Assembly: GCA_005799475.1 (NCBI GenBank)
Contig: SYGQ01000105.1
Location: 1-17,231 of the forward strand
From: Planctomycetia bacterium
Lineage (GTDB): Bacteria; Planctomycetota; Phycisphaerae; Phycisphaerales; SM1A02
Reading direction: 5' to 3'
Length of the DNA stretch: 17,231 nt
Shown here: positions 7,532 to 14,489 of the stretch, piece by piece
Layout: each line of letters begins with the position of its first letter
How positions within the stretch are numbered: position 1 is the first letter of the stretch
Notes under the pieces: generated by a model
The model's database searches: none
Seen by the model: the letters and a program-made list of their open reading frames with translations, nothing else
What the model was told of the DNA's origin: nothing
Program-made: the position numbers and the translations under genes

Positions 7532-7537
7532 TAGGAT
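7529..7537 (+). promoter_or_regulatory. Candidate extended -10 promoter overlapping the gyrA stop (TGATAGGAT)
   Basis: The gyrA stop codon TGA forms the TGN of an extended -10, followed directly by TAGGAT (7532-7537). Six bases (CTCGCC) separate the hexamer from the ATG at 7544, so transcription would begin at or near the A of the start codon, giving a leaderless mRNA. It is identical over nine bases to the element before gyrA. No -35 box was recognised in the gyrA 3' coding sequence. Confidence 0.6.
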
Positions 7538-7543
7538 CTCGCC

Positions 7544-7882
7544 ATGGCACTGCAGGACTGGTCGGAGACTGTGATCGTGGGTGACCTGACCGACGAGCCC
7601 CTACTCAGTGAAGACCTCGGCACGCTCATCGCGCGCCTCGAGACAGCGAAGACGCAATGGCATGTCGTGCTCGACATGAGCAAGGTGACCTACCTCACCT
7701 CGTCAAACTTGGCCCAACTCATCCAGACTCGAAAGTTCGCAATGGCGACCGGGGGGTCGTTGCATCTGTGCGGGGTGGTGGATGCAGTGTGGAGCATCCT
7801 CTTGATGACGGGCCTCGATCGGCTCTTCAAGTTCTGTGAAGATGTCGCGAGCGGACTCGCCGCGGCCCAGCTGGGACTCTGA
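7544..7882 (+). CDS. STAS-domain protein (anti-sigma factor antagonist-like)
   Basis: This 112-residue protein is one STAS domain. The core reads HVVLDMSKVTYLTSSNLAQL (40-59): D44 and the TSSN segment (S53/S54) match the loop phosphorylated in SpoIIAA/RsbV-type antagonists. The C-terminal part has LHLCGV and WSILLMTGLDRLF, the usual last strand and helix. Such proteins bind HPK-like kinase/anti-sigma factors or other partners in a phosphorylation-dependent way. No partner kinase or sigma factor is in the window. It is followed, 15 bases after its stop, by exbD and a tonB-like gene, so it may belong to that envelope unit; this is inference from spacing. No Shine-Dalgarno site precedes it, but a -10-like TAGGAT lies six bases before the ATG. 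Confidence 0.85.
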   Translation: MALQDWSETVIVGDLTDEPLLSEDLGTLIARLETAKTQWHVVLDMSKVTYLTSSNLAQLIQTRKFAMATGGSLHLCGVVDAVWSILLMTGLDRLFKFCEDVASGLAAAQLGL

Positions 7883-7897
7883 GAACAAGGCGCACCC

Positions 7898-8371
7898 ATG
7901 CGCATCCGCCGGACCGTTCACGAACCACGCATCGAGTTGATCCCACTCATCGATGTGATGATGTTTCTGCTGTCGTTCTTTATCTACTCGCAGGCGCTGG
8001 CGGTCCGCATCAGCGTGGTGCCCATGGAACTGCGCAAGTTCGAGTCAAGCCAAGCCGCGAAACCGGCGCCAGCGGCCACGATTTCCATCGCCCTCGACGG
8101 GAAGCTCTTTTACAACCGGGTTCCCTGCTCGATCGATGACATCGCCGGCCGCGTGGCCGAGTCGAAGAAGGAAGACCCAAAGACCGTCGTCTACATCGCT
8201 GTCGCGGATGGCGAAGGATCGGTCGATCGTGCGCCGATCATGCAGAGCGTCTGGGACCGCCTGCGCGGTAGCGGCCTCCAGGTGAACTTCGTCGGCAAGC
8301 CGCGCGATGCTGACACGCCCGGATCCGCGCCGACACCGCCGCCGGCGCCCGCCCCGGCGCCCACGCCGTGA
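7898..8371 (+). CDS. ExbD/TolR-family biopolymer transport protein
   Basis: This 157-residue protein has the ExbD/TolR layout: a short basic cytoplasmic N-terminus, one transmembrane helix (about 14-36) starting with the family motif IPLIDVMMFLLSFF, then a periplasmic domain. D19 in that helix aligns with the proton-translocating aspartate of ExbD and TolR. The periplasmic part includes TISIALDGKLFYN and VVYIAVADGEGSVDRAPIMQ, typical ExbD strands. It ends in an unusual Pro/Ala-rich tail of about 20 residues. ExbD works in a complex with the pentameric ExbB/TolQ, which is not encoded anywhere in this window. A weak AAGG lies about 7 bases before the ATG. The stop overlaps the next start (GTGA), so it is probably co-translated with the TonB-like gene. 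Confidence 0.87.
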   Translation: MRIRRTVHEPRIELIPLIDVMMFLLSFFIYSQALAVRISVVPMELRKFESSQAAKPAPAATISIALDGKLFYNRVPCSIDDIAGRVAESKKEDPKTVVYIAVADGEGSVDRAPIMQSVWDRLRGSGLQVNFVGKPRDADTPGSAPTPPPAPAPAPTP

Positions 8372-9450
8372 ATCCTGTCCGCCAGGAGAACACGCCGCTC
8401 ATCGTCGGGTTGGTTCTCGCGCTCATCATCAACCTGCTCGGTGTGACGGGCCTAGGTCAATCGTTCGGCGTCGGCGGCGGGAGCTACCTCGACTCCAAAC
8501 TCGACGGCGATAGTGCGGCCGAACGAAAGCAGCGCGAGCGAATGGAGAGGGCGCTCAAGGAGATGCAGTCGCATCCGGATGCAGCGAACCCCGAAGACGA
8601 TCTCGTGAAGCCCGGACTCGAAAAGGGTTCCGACGCGGGCATGGCGTGGATCGGCTACGAGGAGTTCGAGGAACACATCGCGCGCCACGCCGAGACCGAC
8701 CAGGCGGCGTTCACCGACAAGGCACCCTCGGGCGGCGGCGCACCCGCTGTGGGAGCGCCAACCGCGGCACCGCCGTCACCGACCCCGGAGCTTGCGACCA
8801 CGCCCGAGCAGCCCGCACCCGCCCAACCTGCACCTCCGCAGCCGCCGGCACCACCACCGCCGCCGCCCACTCCAGCCGAGATCCCGAATGTCCCAGTCGT
8901 CGCCGAGGGCCTGGGCGGGACGCTGCCGGTCATCCCCGCGGAGACCCCCAAGCCGGCGCCGGAACAACCGCCACTGCAAGCAGCAGCGCCCGTGGAACCG
9001 CAACTTCCCCCGTCGAAGCCCACGACAGCATCCTCGGGGGCGGCTCAGGCCGCCCCAGCGCCGGGGAATCCGGGTGCGGGCGCGCCCTCCCAAGACACCG
9101 GCGCACCCTCAGAAACGGAGTCCGACGCGACGAGCATCATCGACGCACCGCCGTCAAAGTGGCGCAACGGCAAGCCACTTGCGGCGAAGGGCCTCGAGAT
9201 CATCACGAAGAAACCCGAACTTCCGATCCTCACCCGGCTGACCACATCTCCAGCGAATCCGATCTGCGAAATCCTTTTCGGCAAGGATGGCAAGCCCGTG
9301 ACCTGCCGCATCCTCGTCTCAAGCGGTTCTGAAGATGTCGACGGCCCCGTCCTCGACGCGCTCTATCGATGGCGCGCGAAGGGCTCGCAACTCGACAAGC
9401 TCGGGCCCGGCAAAACCGCGCGCTTCCGCGTGCGATTCATTCTCAATTAG
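8368..9450 (+). CDS. TonB-like energy transducer
   Basis: This 360-residue protein has TonB architecture. It has a short N-terminus, one transmembrane helix (about 10-29) and a long periplasmic spacer very rich in proline and alanine (roughly 125-250, including a run of prolines). A C-terminal domain follows at about 285-360. Its CEILFGKDGKPVTCRILVSSG, then DGPVLDALYRWRA, fit the TonB C-terminal pattern (f.kdG.v...ilkSSG...D..vl.al..Wr). TonB proteins carry energy from the ExbB-ExbD motor to outer-membrane receptors. The usual Ser/His pair of E. coli TonB's helix is not seen; N22 is the only strongly polar residue in the helix core. GTG at 8368 overlaps the exbD stop. The 3' end overlaps the convergent gene by eight bases. 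A TolA-like or other envelope-spanning role is possible. Confidence 0.78.
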   Translation: MNPVRQENTPLIVGLVLALIINLLGVTGLGQSFGVGGGSYLDSKLDGDSAAERKQRERMERALKEMQSHPDAANPEDDLVKPGLEKGSDAGMAWIGYEEFEEHIARHAETDQAAFTDKAPSGGGAPAVGAPTAAPPSPTPELATTPEQPAPAQPAPPQPPAPPPPPPTPAEIPNVPVVAEGLGGTLPVIPAETPKPAPEQPPLQAAAPVEPQLPPSKPTTASSGAAQAAPAPGNPGAGAPSQDTGAPSETESDATSIIDAPPSKWRNGKPLAAKGLEIITKKPELPILTRLTTSPANPICEILFGKDGKPVTCRILVSSGSEDVDGPVLDALYRWRAKGSQLDKLGPGKTARFRVRFILN

Positions 9451-10054
9451 CGCGTCTCGGACACGAAGGACACTTCGTCGGCCAGTGCGTTGAGGCGCTC
9501 ACTGGAACACACGAGAGGCTCGCGCACGAAAGCGTCGGCCAGCAACTGCAGTCGGCGAGTTGATCGCAGATGACTTGGACATCAGCGACTCTGGGACCCT
9601 CGACTTCGACCAACGCGCAAGCCGAAGCGGGCTTGCCACTCGCGGCCGTCGTGACCTTGGAGAGAGCCTTCTCGCCGCTCGCGCCGGTCGGCAGTAAGCA
9701 TTGCCCAATCAACGCCTCGAGACAGACCGTTCCGACATTCAATTCCTCAGAGCGGCGCGTGATCCCATCGCAGGAGTCGAAGGTGACGCGGTAGAACTCA
9801 CACCTCTTCGTCGTGTCACGAAGGTCATGACAACCCAGAGGGAGGGCGGCGAGTTCTTGTGCGGCCTTGGCCACGAATCCCGCATCCTGGAATCGTTTGA
9901 CCACCACCTCGAAGAGCCCCGTGGACACATCAGGCGAGCCCTCCACGGGCGCTTGCGCAACGGATGAGACGACAATGAACGGCACGATCGAACCCCCGAC
10001 CATGAACTTCTGAATCCACAGTTTCTTGGCCGCCAGTGTGGTGAGGTTCGGCAC
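9443..10054 (-). CDS. Cysteine-rich putative exported protein, unrecognised
   Basis: I do not recognise this protein. From a GTG at 10054 it has about 203 residues. The N-terminus (AAKKLWIQKF, then a hydrophobic MVGGSIVPFIVVSSV ending AQA) looks like a signal peptide cleaved after AQA; the ATG at 10003 would remove the positive charges, so I prefer the GTG, but the start is uncertain. The mature part holds 13 cysteines, including CSC and CPSC near the C-terminus, consistent with disulfides outside the cytoplasm. Codon choice resembles that of its neighbours (GTC, CTC, GAG, GCC), supporting real coding. Minus-strand reading frame continues upstream into surE, but that part is only a shadow of surE. 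The gene follows surE by about 45 bases and converges with the TonB-like gene, overlapping it by eight bases. Confidence 0.6.
   Translation of the reverse strand: MPNLTTLAAKKLWIQKFMVGGSIVPFIVVSSVAQAPVEGSPDVSTGLFEVVVKRFQDAGFVAKAAQELAALPLGCHDLRDTTKRCEFYRVTFDSCDGITRRSEELNVGTVCLEALIGQCLLPTGASGEKALSKVTTAASGKPASACALVEVEGPRVADVQVICDQLADCSCWPTLSCASLSCVPVSASTHWPTKCPSCPRRAN
9463..9478. other. Small hairpin just after the TonB-like stop
   Basis: ACGAAG and CTTCGT form a perfect 6-bp stem with a four-base GACA loop, starting 12 bases after the stop at 9450. No T-tract follows, so it is a weak terminator candidate for the plus-strand operon. It also lies inside the last codons of the convergent gene and could be coincidental. 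Confidence 0.25.
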
Positions 10055-10098
10055 CTCGCGTCCCGAGTCTGCGGCCGATGTGCGAAGTACCCGAACCG

Positions 10099-10893
10099 CT
10101 AGTGCGACTCTCTCATTCGCTTTGCCCACACTCCGAGCGACGCCTCGTCGGTCAGGTCGTGAAAGAGCGGCGTGACCGCAATGCACCGATCCGCAAGCGC
10201 CTCGACATCGCTGCCCTCCGCGGTGTGCGCAAACTGCATTCCGTTGCCGCAGGGCCAGTAGTAGGGGCGTCCCTCGGGGGAAACGCGTCGCTCGTGCGAA
10301 TCGATTCCCGCGGCGGTGTTCATGCGCACGACGCGGGTCTGCGGCATCGGCGCCGTGTCGGACTCGGTCCTCGGAATGTTGATCGAGAGCACGCGGTGGG
10401 GGTCCATCGGGTGCGCCACGAGTCGATCGATTGTCGCCCGCGCGAACTGCGCGGCGCGCGCCCACGCCGTGCGCGAAGTGTCGCCCATGTGCAGCGACAC
10501 AGCAATGGCGGGGACGCCGAGGAATGCCGCCTCGATCGCCGCCGCAATCGTTCCTGAGTAGATCACATTGATGCCGACATTCGCTCCGCTGTTCATGCCA
10601 CTCACGACGAGATCGGGTCTCGTCCCGGCGCCGAACCGTTCGCCCCACATCGTTCGGAGGCCAATCTTCACGCAGTCGGCGGGTGTTCCATCAATGGCGA
10701 ACCCGCGCAGGCGCGGATTGACATCCACTTCGCGCACCATGAGCGGCCGATGAAATGTGATCCCGTGACTCATCGCCGATTGCACGGTCGCCGGTGCGAT
10801 GACCACCACTTCTCCCATCGACGAAATGGCGTCGAAGAGGGCCGCGATGCCGGGAGCGTGGATGCCGTCGTCGTTGGTCAGGAGGATCTTCAT
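10099..10893 (-). CDS. surE: 5'/3'-nucleotidase SurE
   Basis: This 264-residue protein is SurE, a metal-dependent phosphatase of nucleoside monophosphates active in stationary-phase and stress survival. The family signature is intact: MKILLTNDDGIHAPG at the N-terminus with metal ligands D8 and D9, S39 in QSAMSHGIT, and VSGMNSGANVG with N101 as the further ligand. YSGTIAAAIEAAFLG (112-126) is the conserved helix. The length is usual for the family (about 250-265). It begins five bases after the stop of the glycosyltransferase gene, so the two form an operon. No Shine-Dalgarno site is visible in that gap, although the start is unambiguous from the signature. In many bacteria surE neighbours pcm or rpoS; neither is seen here. 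Confidence 0.96.
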   Translation of the reverse strand: MKILLTNDDGIHAPGIAALFDAISSMGEVVVIAPATVQSAMSHGITFHRPLMVREVDVNPRLRGFAIDGTPADCVKIGLRTMWGERFGAGTRPDLVVSGMNSGANVGINVIYSGTIAAAIEAAFLGVPAIAVSLHMGDTSRTAWARAAQFARATIDRLVAHPMDPHRVLSINIPRTESDTAPMPQTRVVRMNTAAGIDSHERRVSPEGRPYYWPCGNGMQFAHTAEGSDVEALADRCIAVTPLFHDLTDEASLGVWAKRMRESH

Positions 10894-10898
10894 GGGGT

Positions 10899-12125
10899 TC
10901 AGTCAGTTTGGGGCGCAAGGACATACTGGCGACCTCCCCAGCGAACGGGTCGCCGATGGCGAAGATCGTCGGCGCCCTTCCAGAGGATTCGCGCGAGAAC
11001 AAGCGTGGCCGCGCCGTAGGACCAGACCCACCCCCGACCGACACCGATGAGCGAGTAGATGTGCATCAGCGTCACCTTCTGCGCGACGAGGGCGAGCACT
11101 CCGGCGGTGACGCCTGCGATGCCAAGCGGTGGATCCCCCCACAACAGCCCGGCCATCCCGGTGCCGATCGATGTGAGCGCGACGAGTTCCACGCCCGCAC
11201 CGATCACGGTGCACTCGACGGCGTAGCGCCGCATCCGCGACGGATTCCTGTGGCACGCCTCGATGAGGATGCGTCGCCAACCTTCGCGGAACTGTGGATA
11301 CGACTCGTACATGCGCACATGGAGGAGCCCGTCGGCCACGAAGAGCCCCGCGCGCCGCTTGAGCCCGTGGACCATCCGGCGCGCGAACGCGAGGTCCTCG
11401 AGGAGGTCGTCCTTCACGGCCTCGTGGCCGCCGAGGGCGTTGTACGACTCGCGCGTGAAGAGCATGAACTGTCCGTTGGCGAAGGCTCGCGGCCGCTCCG
11501 CGGCGTTGACCCGCGCGATCGGATAAAGCTTCATCAGCTGGATCGCCGCCACCGGCTGCACCACCGACTCGAACGAGTGGCGCACGCTCACTTCCGGAAG
11601 CGCCGAGAGGAGTGCAAGCGATCGGTCGAGCAGAAGGGCAACCGCCGCTCGCGTGAGGCGGGACTCGAAGGTGGTATCCGCGTCGGTAAAGAGGAGGAGT
11701 TCGCCACGCGCCGCCTCCGCGCCGATGCGAGCGGCGTTGCACTTACCGGCCCAGTCCGACGGACAGGAATGGTTCTCGACGATCCGGAGCGCCAGTCGGC
11801 TGTGAGACCCGTGGCGAAGATGCACGGTTTCGAGCGCCTGTCGCGTCCCGTCCGTGCAACGGTCCAACACGAAGACGGCCTCAAGCGATCCCGCGTAGTC
11901 CTGTGCCAGAAGCGAGCGCAGGAGTTCTGGCGCGTGCGCCTCTTCGTTGTGTGCAGGAATGATGATCGACACGCTCGGCCAGTGATCCACTTCAACCGCG
12001 AGACCGAGCGCGAGGCCGGGTCGGTTGCGGCCATCACGATGCACACGCCATGCGACGACGAGCCAGTACGCCGCACCCGCGAGGCTGAGGGCGCTGAGGA
12101 TCCACACCGACACGACGAGCGTCAT
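10899..12125 (-). CDS. Membrane-anchored family 2 glycosyltransferase
   Basis: This 408-residue protein has an N-terminal membrane helix (about 3-27), a GT-A catalytic domain and two or more C-terminal membrane segments (about 285-375). The GT2 nucleotide-sugar domain opens with SVSIIIPAHNEE (51-62), continues with FVLDRCTDGT, and has the metal-binding DAD at 148-150 (LLLFTDADTTF). The acceptor-site ED is at 243-244 (DDLLEDLAFARRM). The C-terminal WGGRQYVL resembles the membrane GT2 group that includes HpnB and CrtQ-type enzymes, but I cannot assign a substrate. Its ATG has no Shine-Dalgarno site; TACCCT on the minus strand lies six bases upstream, suggesting a leaderless message. It is the first gene of an operon with surE, and the O-antigen-ligase-like gene elsewhere in the window may act in related glycan assembly (inference). 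Confidence 0.88.
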   Translation of the reverse strand: MTLVVSVWILSALSLAGAAYWLVVAWRVHRDGRNRPGLALGLAVEVDHWPSVSIIIPAHNEEAHAPELLRSLLAQDYAGSLEAVFVLDRCTDGTRQALETVHLRHGSHSRLALRIVENHSCPSDWAGKCNAARIGAEAARGELLLFTDADTTFESRLTRAAVALLLDRSLALLSALPEVSVRHSFESVVQPVAAIQLMKLYPIARVNAAERPRAFANGQFMLFTRESYNALGGHEAVKDDLLEDLAFARRMVHGLKRRAGLFVADGLLHVRMYESYPQFREGWRRILIEACHRNPSRMRRYAVECTVIGAGVELVALTSIGTGMAGLLWGDPPLGIAGVTAGVLALVAQKVTLMHIYSLIGVGRGWVWSYGAATLVLARILWKGADDLRHRRPVRWGGRQYVLAPQTD

Positions 12126-12131
12126 CGCCGA

Positions 12132-12137
12132 AGGGTA
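12132..12137 (-). promoter_or_regulatory. Candidate leaderless -10 (TACCCT) of the glycosyltransferase gene
   Basis: On the minus strand TACCCT fits TANNNT, and exactly six bases (TCGGCG) separate it from the ATG at 12125. The divergent gap is only 38 bp and contains no Shine-Dalgarno site for this gene. No -35 was identified. Confidence 0.5.
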
Positions 12138-12151
12138 GCGGTGATTGCGGC

Positions 12152-12157
12152 TACGCT
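12152..12157 (+). promoter_or_regulatory. Candidate leaderless -10 (TACGCT) of nnrE
   Basis: TACGCT fits TANNNT and lies exactly six bases (CGCGAC) before the ATG at 12164, the same spacing as for the glycosyltransferase gene in the opposite direction and for the STAS gene. The expected -35 position would overlap the minus-strand -10 at 12132-12137, so the two promoters may exclude each other. Confidence 0.5.
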
Positions 12158-12163
12158 CGCGAC

Positions 12164-12841
12164 ATGCCCGATTCGCTGCGTCTGGCGGAGGCGAGACACT
12201 ACGACCGCGCGTGTGAGGAGCGGCTTGCGATCCCCAGCATCGTCCTCATGACGCATGCGGCTGTCGAGTGCGCGGCGATTCTTCGAGGCGAGTGCGGTGC
12301 GGGCCCGTTCGTTGCCCTGTGTGGGAGAGGCAACAACGGAGGGGACGGCTACGCCATCGTGCGCACGCTGGCCTCGCACGGACTGTCCGCCGCAGCGATC
12401 GAACTGGCCACGCCCCGCGAAGGCTCCGACGCGCGCGTCATGTACGAGTGCGCACGGCGAATGGGGCTCGTGCGCCCCGGACCGGCCTCGCTGCGAGAGT
12501 CGTTCCCTCTGCCGAGCGCGGTTGTCCTCATCGACGCGATCTTCGGAACCGGGATCGCGCGCGCTCCGCGTGGCGGTGAACTCGAGGCGATCGAGTGGAT
12601 CAACGAGATGCGTCGGTCGGGGTCGCCCGTCTACGCGATCGATGTCCCCAGCGGCCTCGATGCCGAGCGCGGCGTGCCATGTGGTGCCGCCAACACTGTC
12701 GTGCGGGCCTCGCGCACCCTCACGATGGTCGCCCCCAAGCATGGGTTCCTGTGCGACGCCGCCTCGGCGTATGTCGGCCGCGTCAGCGTCATTTCCATCG
12801 GCGGCCCGTCCGACCCCCGCTCCCCGGTCCTCATGGAATAA
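12164..12841 (+). CDS. nnrE: NAD(P)H-hydrate epimerase
   Basis: This 225-residue protein is a YjeF N-terminal-type NAD(P)HX epimerase, which interconverts R and S forms of damaged, hydrated NAD(P)H so that a dehydratase can repair them. Motifs seen are GRGNNGGDGYAIVR (54-67), LIDAIFGTG (122-130) and YAIDVPSGLDAERG (157-170). The usual LMExAG near the N-terminus is LMTHAA here, a departure at normally conserved positions. The C-terminal ADP-dependent dehydratase domain found in many bacterial fusions is absent, so NnrD would have to be encoded elsewhere. It starts a plus-strand unit; the permease gene follows after ten bases. The start has a -10-like TACGCT six bases upstream and no Shine-Dalgarno site. 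Confidence 0.92.
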   Translation: MPDSLRLAEARHYDRACEERLAIPSIVLMTHAAVECAAILRGECGAGPFVALCGRGNNGGDGYAIVRTLASHGLSAAAIELATPREGSDARVMYECARRMGLVRPGPASLRESFPLPSAVVLIDAIFGTGIARAPRGGELEAIEWINEMRRSGSPVYAIDVPSGLDAERGVPCGAANTVVRASRTLTMVAPKHGFLCDAASAYVGRVSVISIGGPSDPRSPVLME

Positions 12842-12851
12842 TGCCTCCCCC

Positions 12852-14489
12852 GTGTACGCGGCACTCCTGTCCAATCGCTATCTGACCTCGCGGCTCATCC
12901 CGTTCATCGCCATCGGTGCGGTCGGCCTCTGCGTCGCCCTCGTCGTGACGGTGGTGTCGGTGATGAGTGGATTCCTCGACATGCTCAAGGACTCCGGGAG
13001 GCGCATCGTCGGTGATGTGATTGTCTCGACGGGCCTCGGTGGTCTTCCCTACTACGAAGAACTCCTCGCGGACCTTCGCGCGCTTCCCGTCGTGCAAGGC
13101 GCGACGCCACTCATCGACACGATCGGGCTCCTCCGGATGCCCTACCCGCACGGACCCACGAAAGAGGTGGCACAAGTCCAAGTATGGGCGATCGACCCGG
13201 CGAGTCTCGTGAAGGTGACCGACTTCGCCGAGGATCTGTACTGGCGACCGGCGTCTGGTGACGCGGCCAACGCACTGCACCCTGATGACCCGCGGCGCTC
13301 GCTCGACCCCGAGATCGTCCGCGATGGGGAAACCCTCACGCAATCGGCGACCGGACGCAGCGGCATTGCGCTCGGGATGCATGTCTCCATCGGCAATGCA
13401 CGACAGGCCGACGGCAGCTACCTCCCGCGCTATGGCTGGTTCATGCCCGGCCACGATGTCACGCTGACTGTGGTGCCTGTCTCGCTCCAAGGGCGCATCT
13501 CCGAACCGCGCGAGCAGATCTTTCCCGTTGTCAACGAAGTCCAGACCGGCGTGTATGAAGTCGACCGCAACCGCGTCTTCATTCCGCTCTCCGACGGGCA
13601 GCGTCTGTTGCGACTCGATGAGGCGCCGCTCTACGACCTCTCCGCGGCACCCGACGAGAACGGCAACTATCCCGTCATCGGGCGGACTCCAGCCCGCGTC
13701 ACGAAGTTGCTCGTGCGCGGCACGCCGGGCGTTCACGCGAACGACTTGCGCGCCGAAGTCGAACGGGTCTACGACGCCTTCACCGCGCGCATCAAGAAGG
13801 ACGGCGCGCGCACAGCACGCGCGCCCGAGTTTGTGAGCGTGCTCACCTGGGAACAGCAACTGCGCGACCTCATCACGCCGGTCGAGAAGGAGCGCGAGAT
13901 GATGCGCGTCCTCTTCTCACTCATCTACATCGTGTGCGCTGGGCTCATCCTCTCGATCTTCTGGGCGATCGTCGTCGAGAAGGTGCGCGACATCGGCATT
14001 CTGCGCTCCGTGGGCGCCTCTCGGCTGGGCGTCATGTGGATCTTTCTCCGCTATGGACTGGTGATCGGCCTCGCCGGCAGCGCCGTGGGGATCGCCCTCG
14101 CGTGGATCATCGTGCGCAACATCAATGCGATCCACCAAGCCATCGGCAGTGATGCGCCGAGCATCATGTGGATGGGCGCGTTCGCGCTCGCGGCCGTTTC
14201 GTTCGTCGGGCTCGTCCGTGCGGCACTCAGGCGACGGATCCTGCCGATGCTGCTGTGGCTGCTCGCCACCTTTGTGCTCGGACTTGTCGGAGCGCTGCTC
14301 TTCTTTCACAAAGGCACACTCATTTGGGATCCGAGCGTCTACTACTTCTCGGTCATTCCCGACCAGGTCGATTGGACAACCGCGTGGACGACCGCGTTGG
14401 GCGGCGTCCTCTTCAGCGTGATCGGCGCCGCGATCCCTGCAGCGAAAGCGGCCGACATTGATCCAGTGGAGGCGCTCCACTATGGCTGA
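12852..14489 (+). CDS. LolC/LolE-type ABC transporter permease with two extra membrane segments
   Basis: From the GTG at 12852 this is a 545-residue inner-membrane permease. TM1 (about 16-38) ends in VVSVMSGFLDM, the LolC/E hallmark, and is followed by a large periplasmic domain (about 45-345). TM2 (about 352-376) is followed by EKVRDIGILRSVGAS, the cytoplasmic coupling segment of this family, then TM3 (about 393-419). The C-terminus AAKAADIDPVEALHYG matches the family's DPxEALRYE ending. Two further hydrophobic segments, about 438-458 and 464-485, sit between TM3 and the last TM, where LolC and LolE normally have only a short loop. With LolD, such permeases extract lipoproteins from the inner membrane for LolA. 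Only one permease gene is present, so a homodimer is likely. The stop overlaps the lolD start by eight bases. Confidence 0.87.
   Translation: MYAALLSNRYLTSRLIPFIAIGAVGLCVALVVTVVSVMSGFLDMLKDSGRRIVGDVIVSTGLGGLPYYEELLADLRALPVVQGATPLIDTIGLLRMPYPHGPTKEVAQVQVWAIDPASLVKVTDFAEDLYWRPASGDAANALHPDDPRRSLDPEIVRDGETLTQSATGRSGIALGMHVSIGNARQADGSYLPRYGWFMPGHDVTLTVVPVSLQGRISEPREQIFPVVNEVQTGVYEVDRNRVFIPLSDGQRLLRLDEAPLYDLSAAPDENGNYPVIGRTPARVTKLLVRGTPGVHANDLRAEVERVYDAFTARIKKDGARTARAPEFVSVLTWEQQLRDLITPVEKEREMMRVLFSLIYIVCAGLILSIFWAIVVEKVRDIGILRSVGASRLGVMWIFLRYGLVIGLAGSAVGIALAWIIVRNINAIHQAIGSDAPSIMWMGAFALAAVSFVGLVRAALRRRILPMLLWLLATFVLGLVGALLFFHKGTLIWDPSVYYFSVIPDQVDWTTAWTTALGGVLFSVIGAAIPAAKAADIDPVEALHYG
14467..14472 (+). 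promoter_or_regulatory. Shine-Dalgarno site for lolD inside the permease gene
   Basis: TGGAGG lies nine bases before the ATG at 14482. It selects that ATG over the in-frame ATG at 14458, which has no such site and would add eight unconserved residues. This internal operon gene is one of the few here with a clear ribosome binding site. Confidence 0.6.

Noticed and set aside
8700..9110. Pro/Ala repeats in the TonB-like gene as a DNA repeat or CRISPR-like array
   Set aside because: The repetition is a protein-level, irregular Pro/Ala-rich spacer typical of TonB. No regular DNA unit or spacer pattern exists.
10055..10648. N-terminal extension of the cysteine-rich protein's frame into surE
   Set aside because: It lies inside surE in another frame of the same strand, and its translation is Arg/His-rich and unlike a protein. 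The genuine gene is confined to the part after surE.
12255..12851. Upstream extension of the permease frame across nnrE
   Set aside because: This part is out of frame within nnrE, whose motifs are clear. The permease homology begins right at the GTG at 12852.
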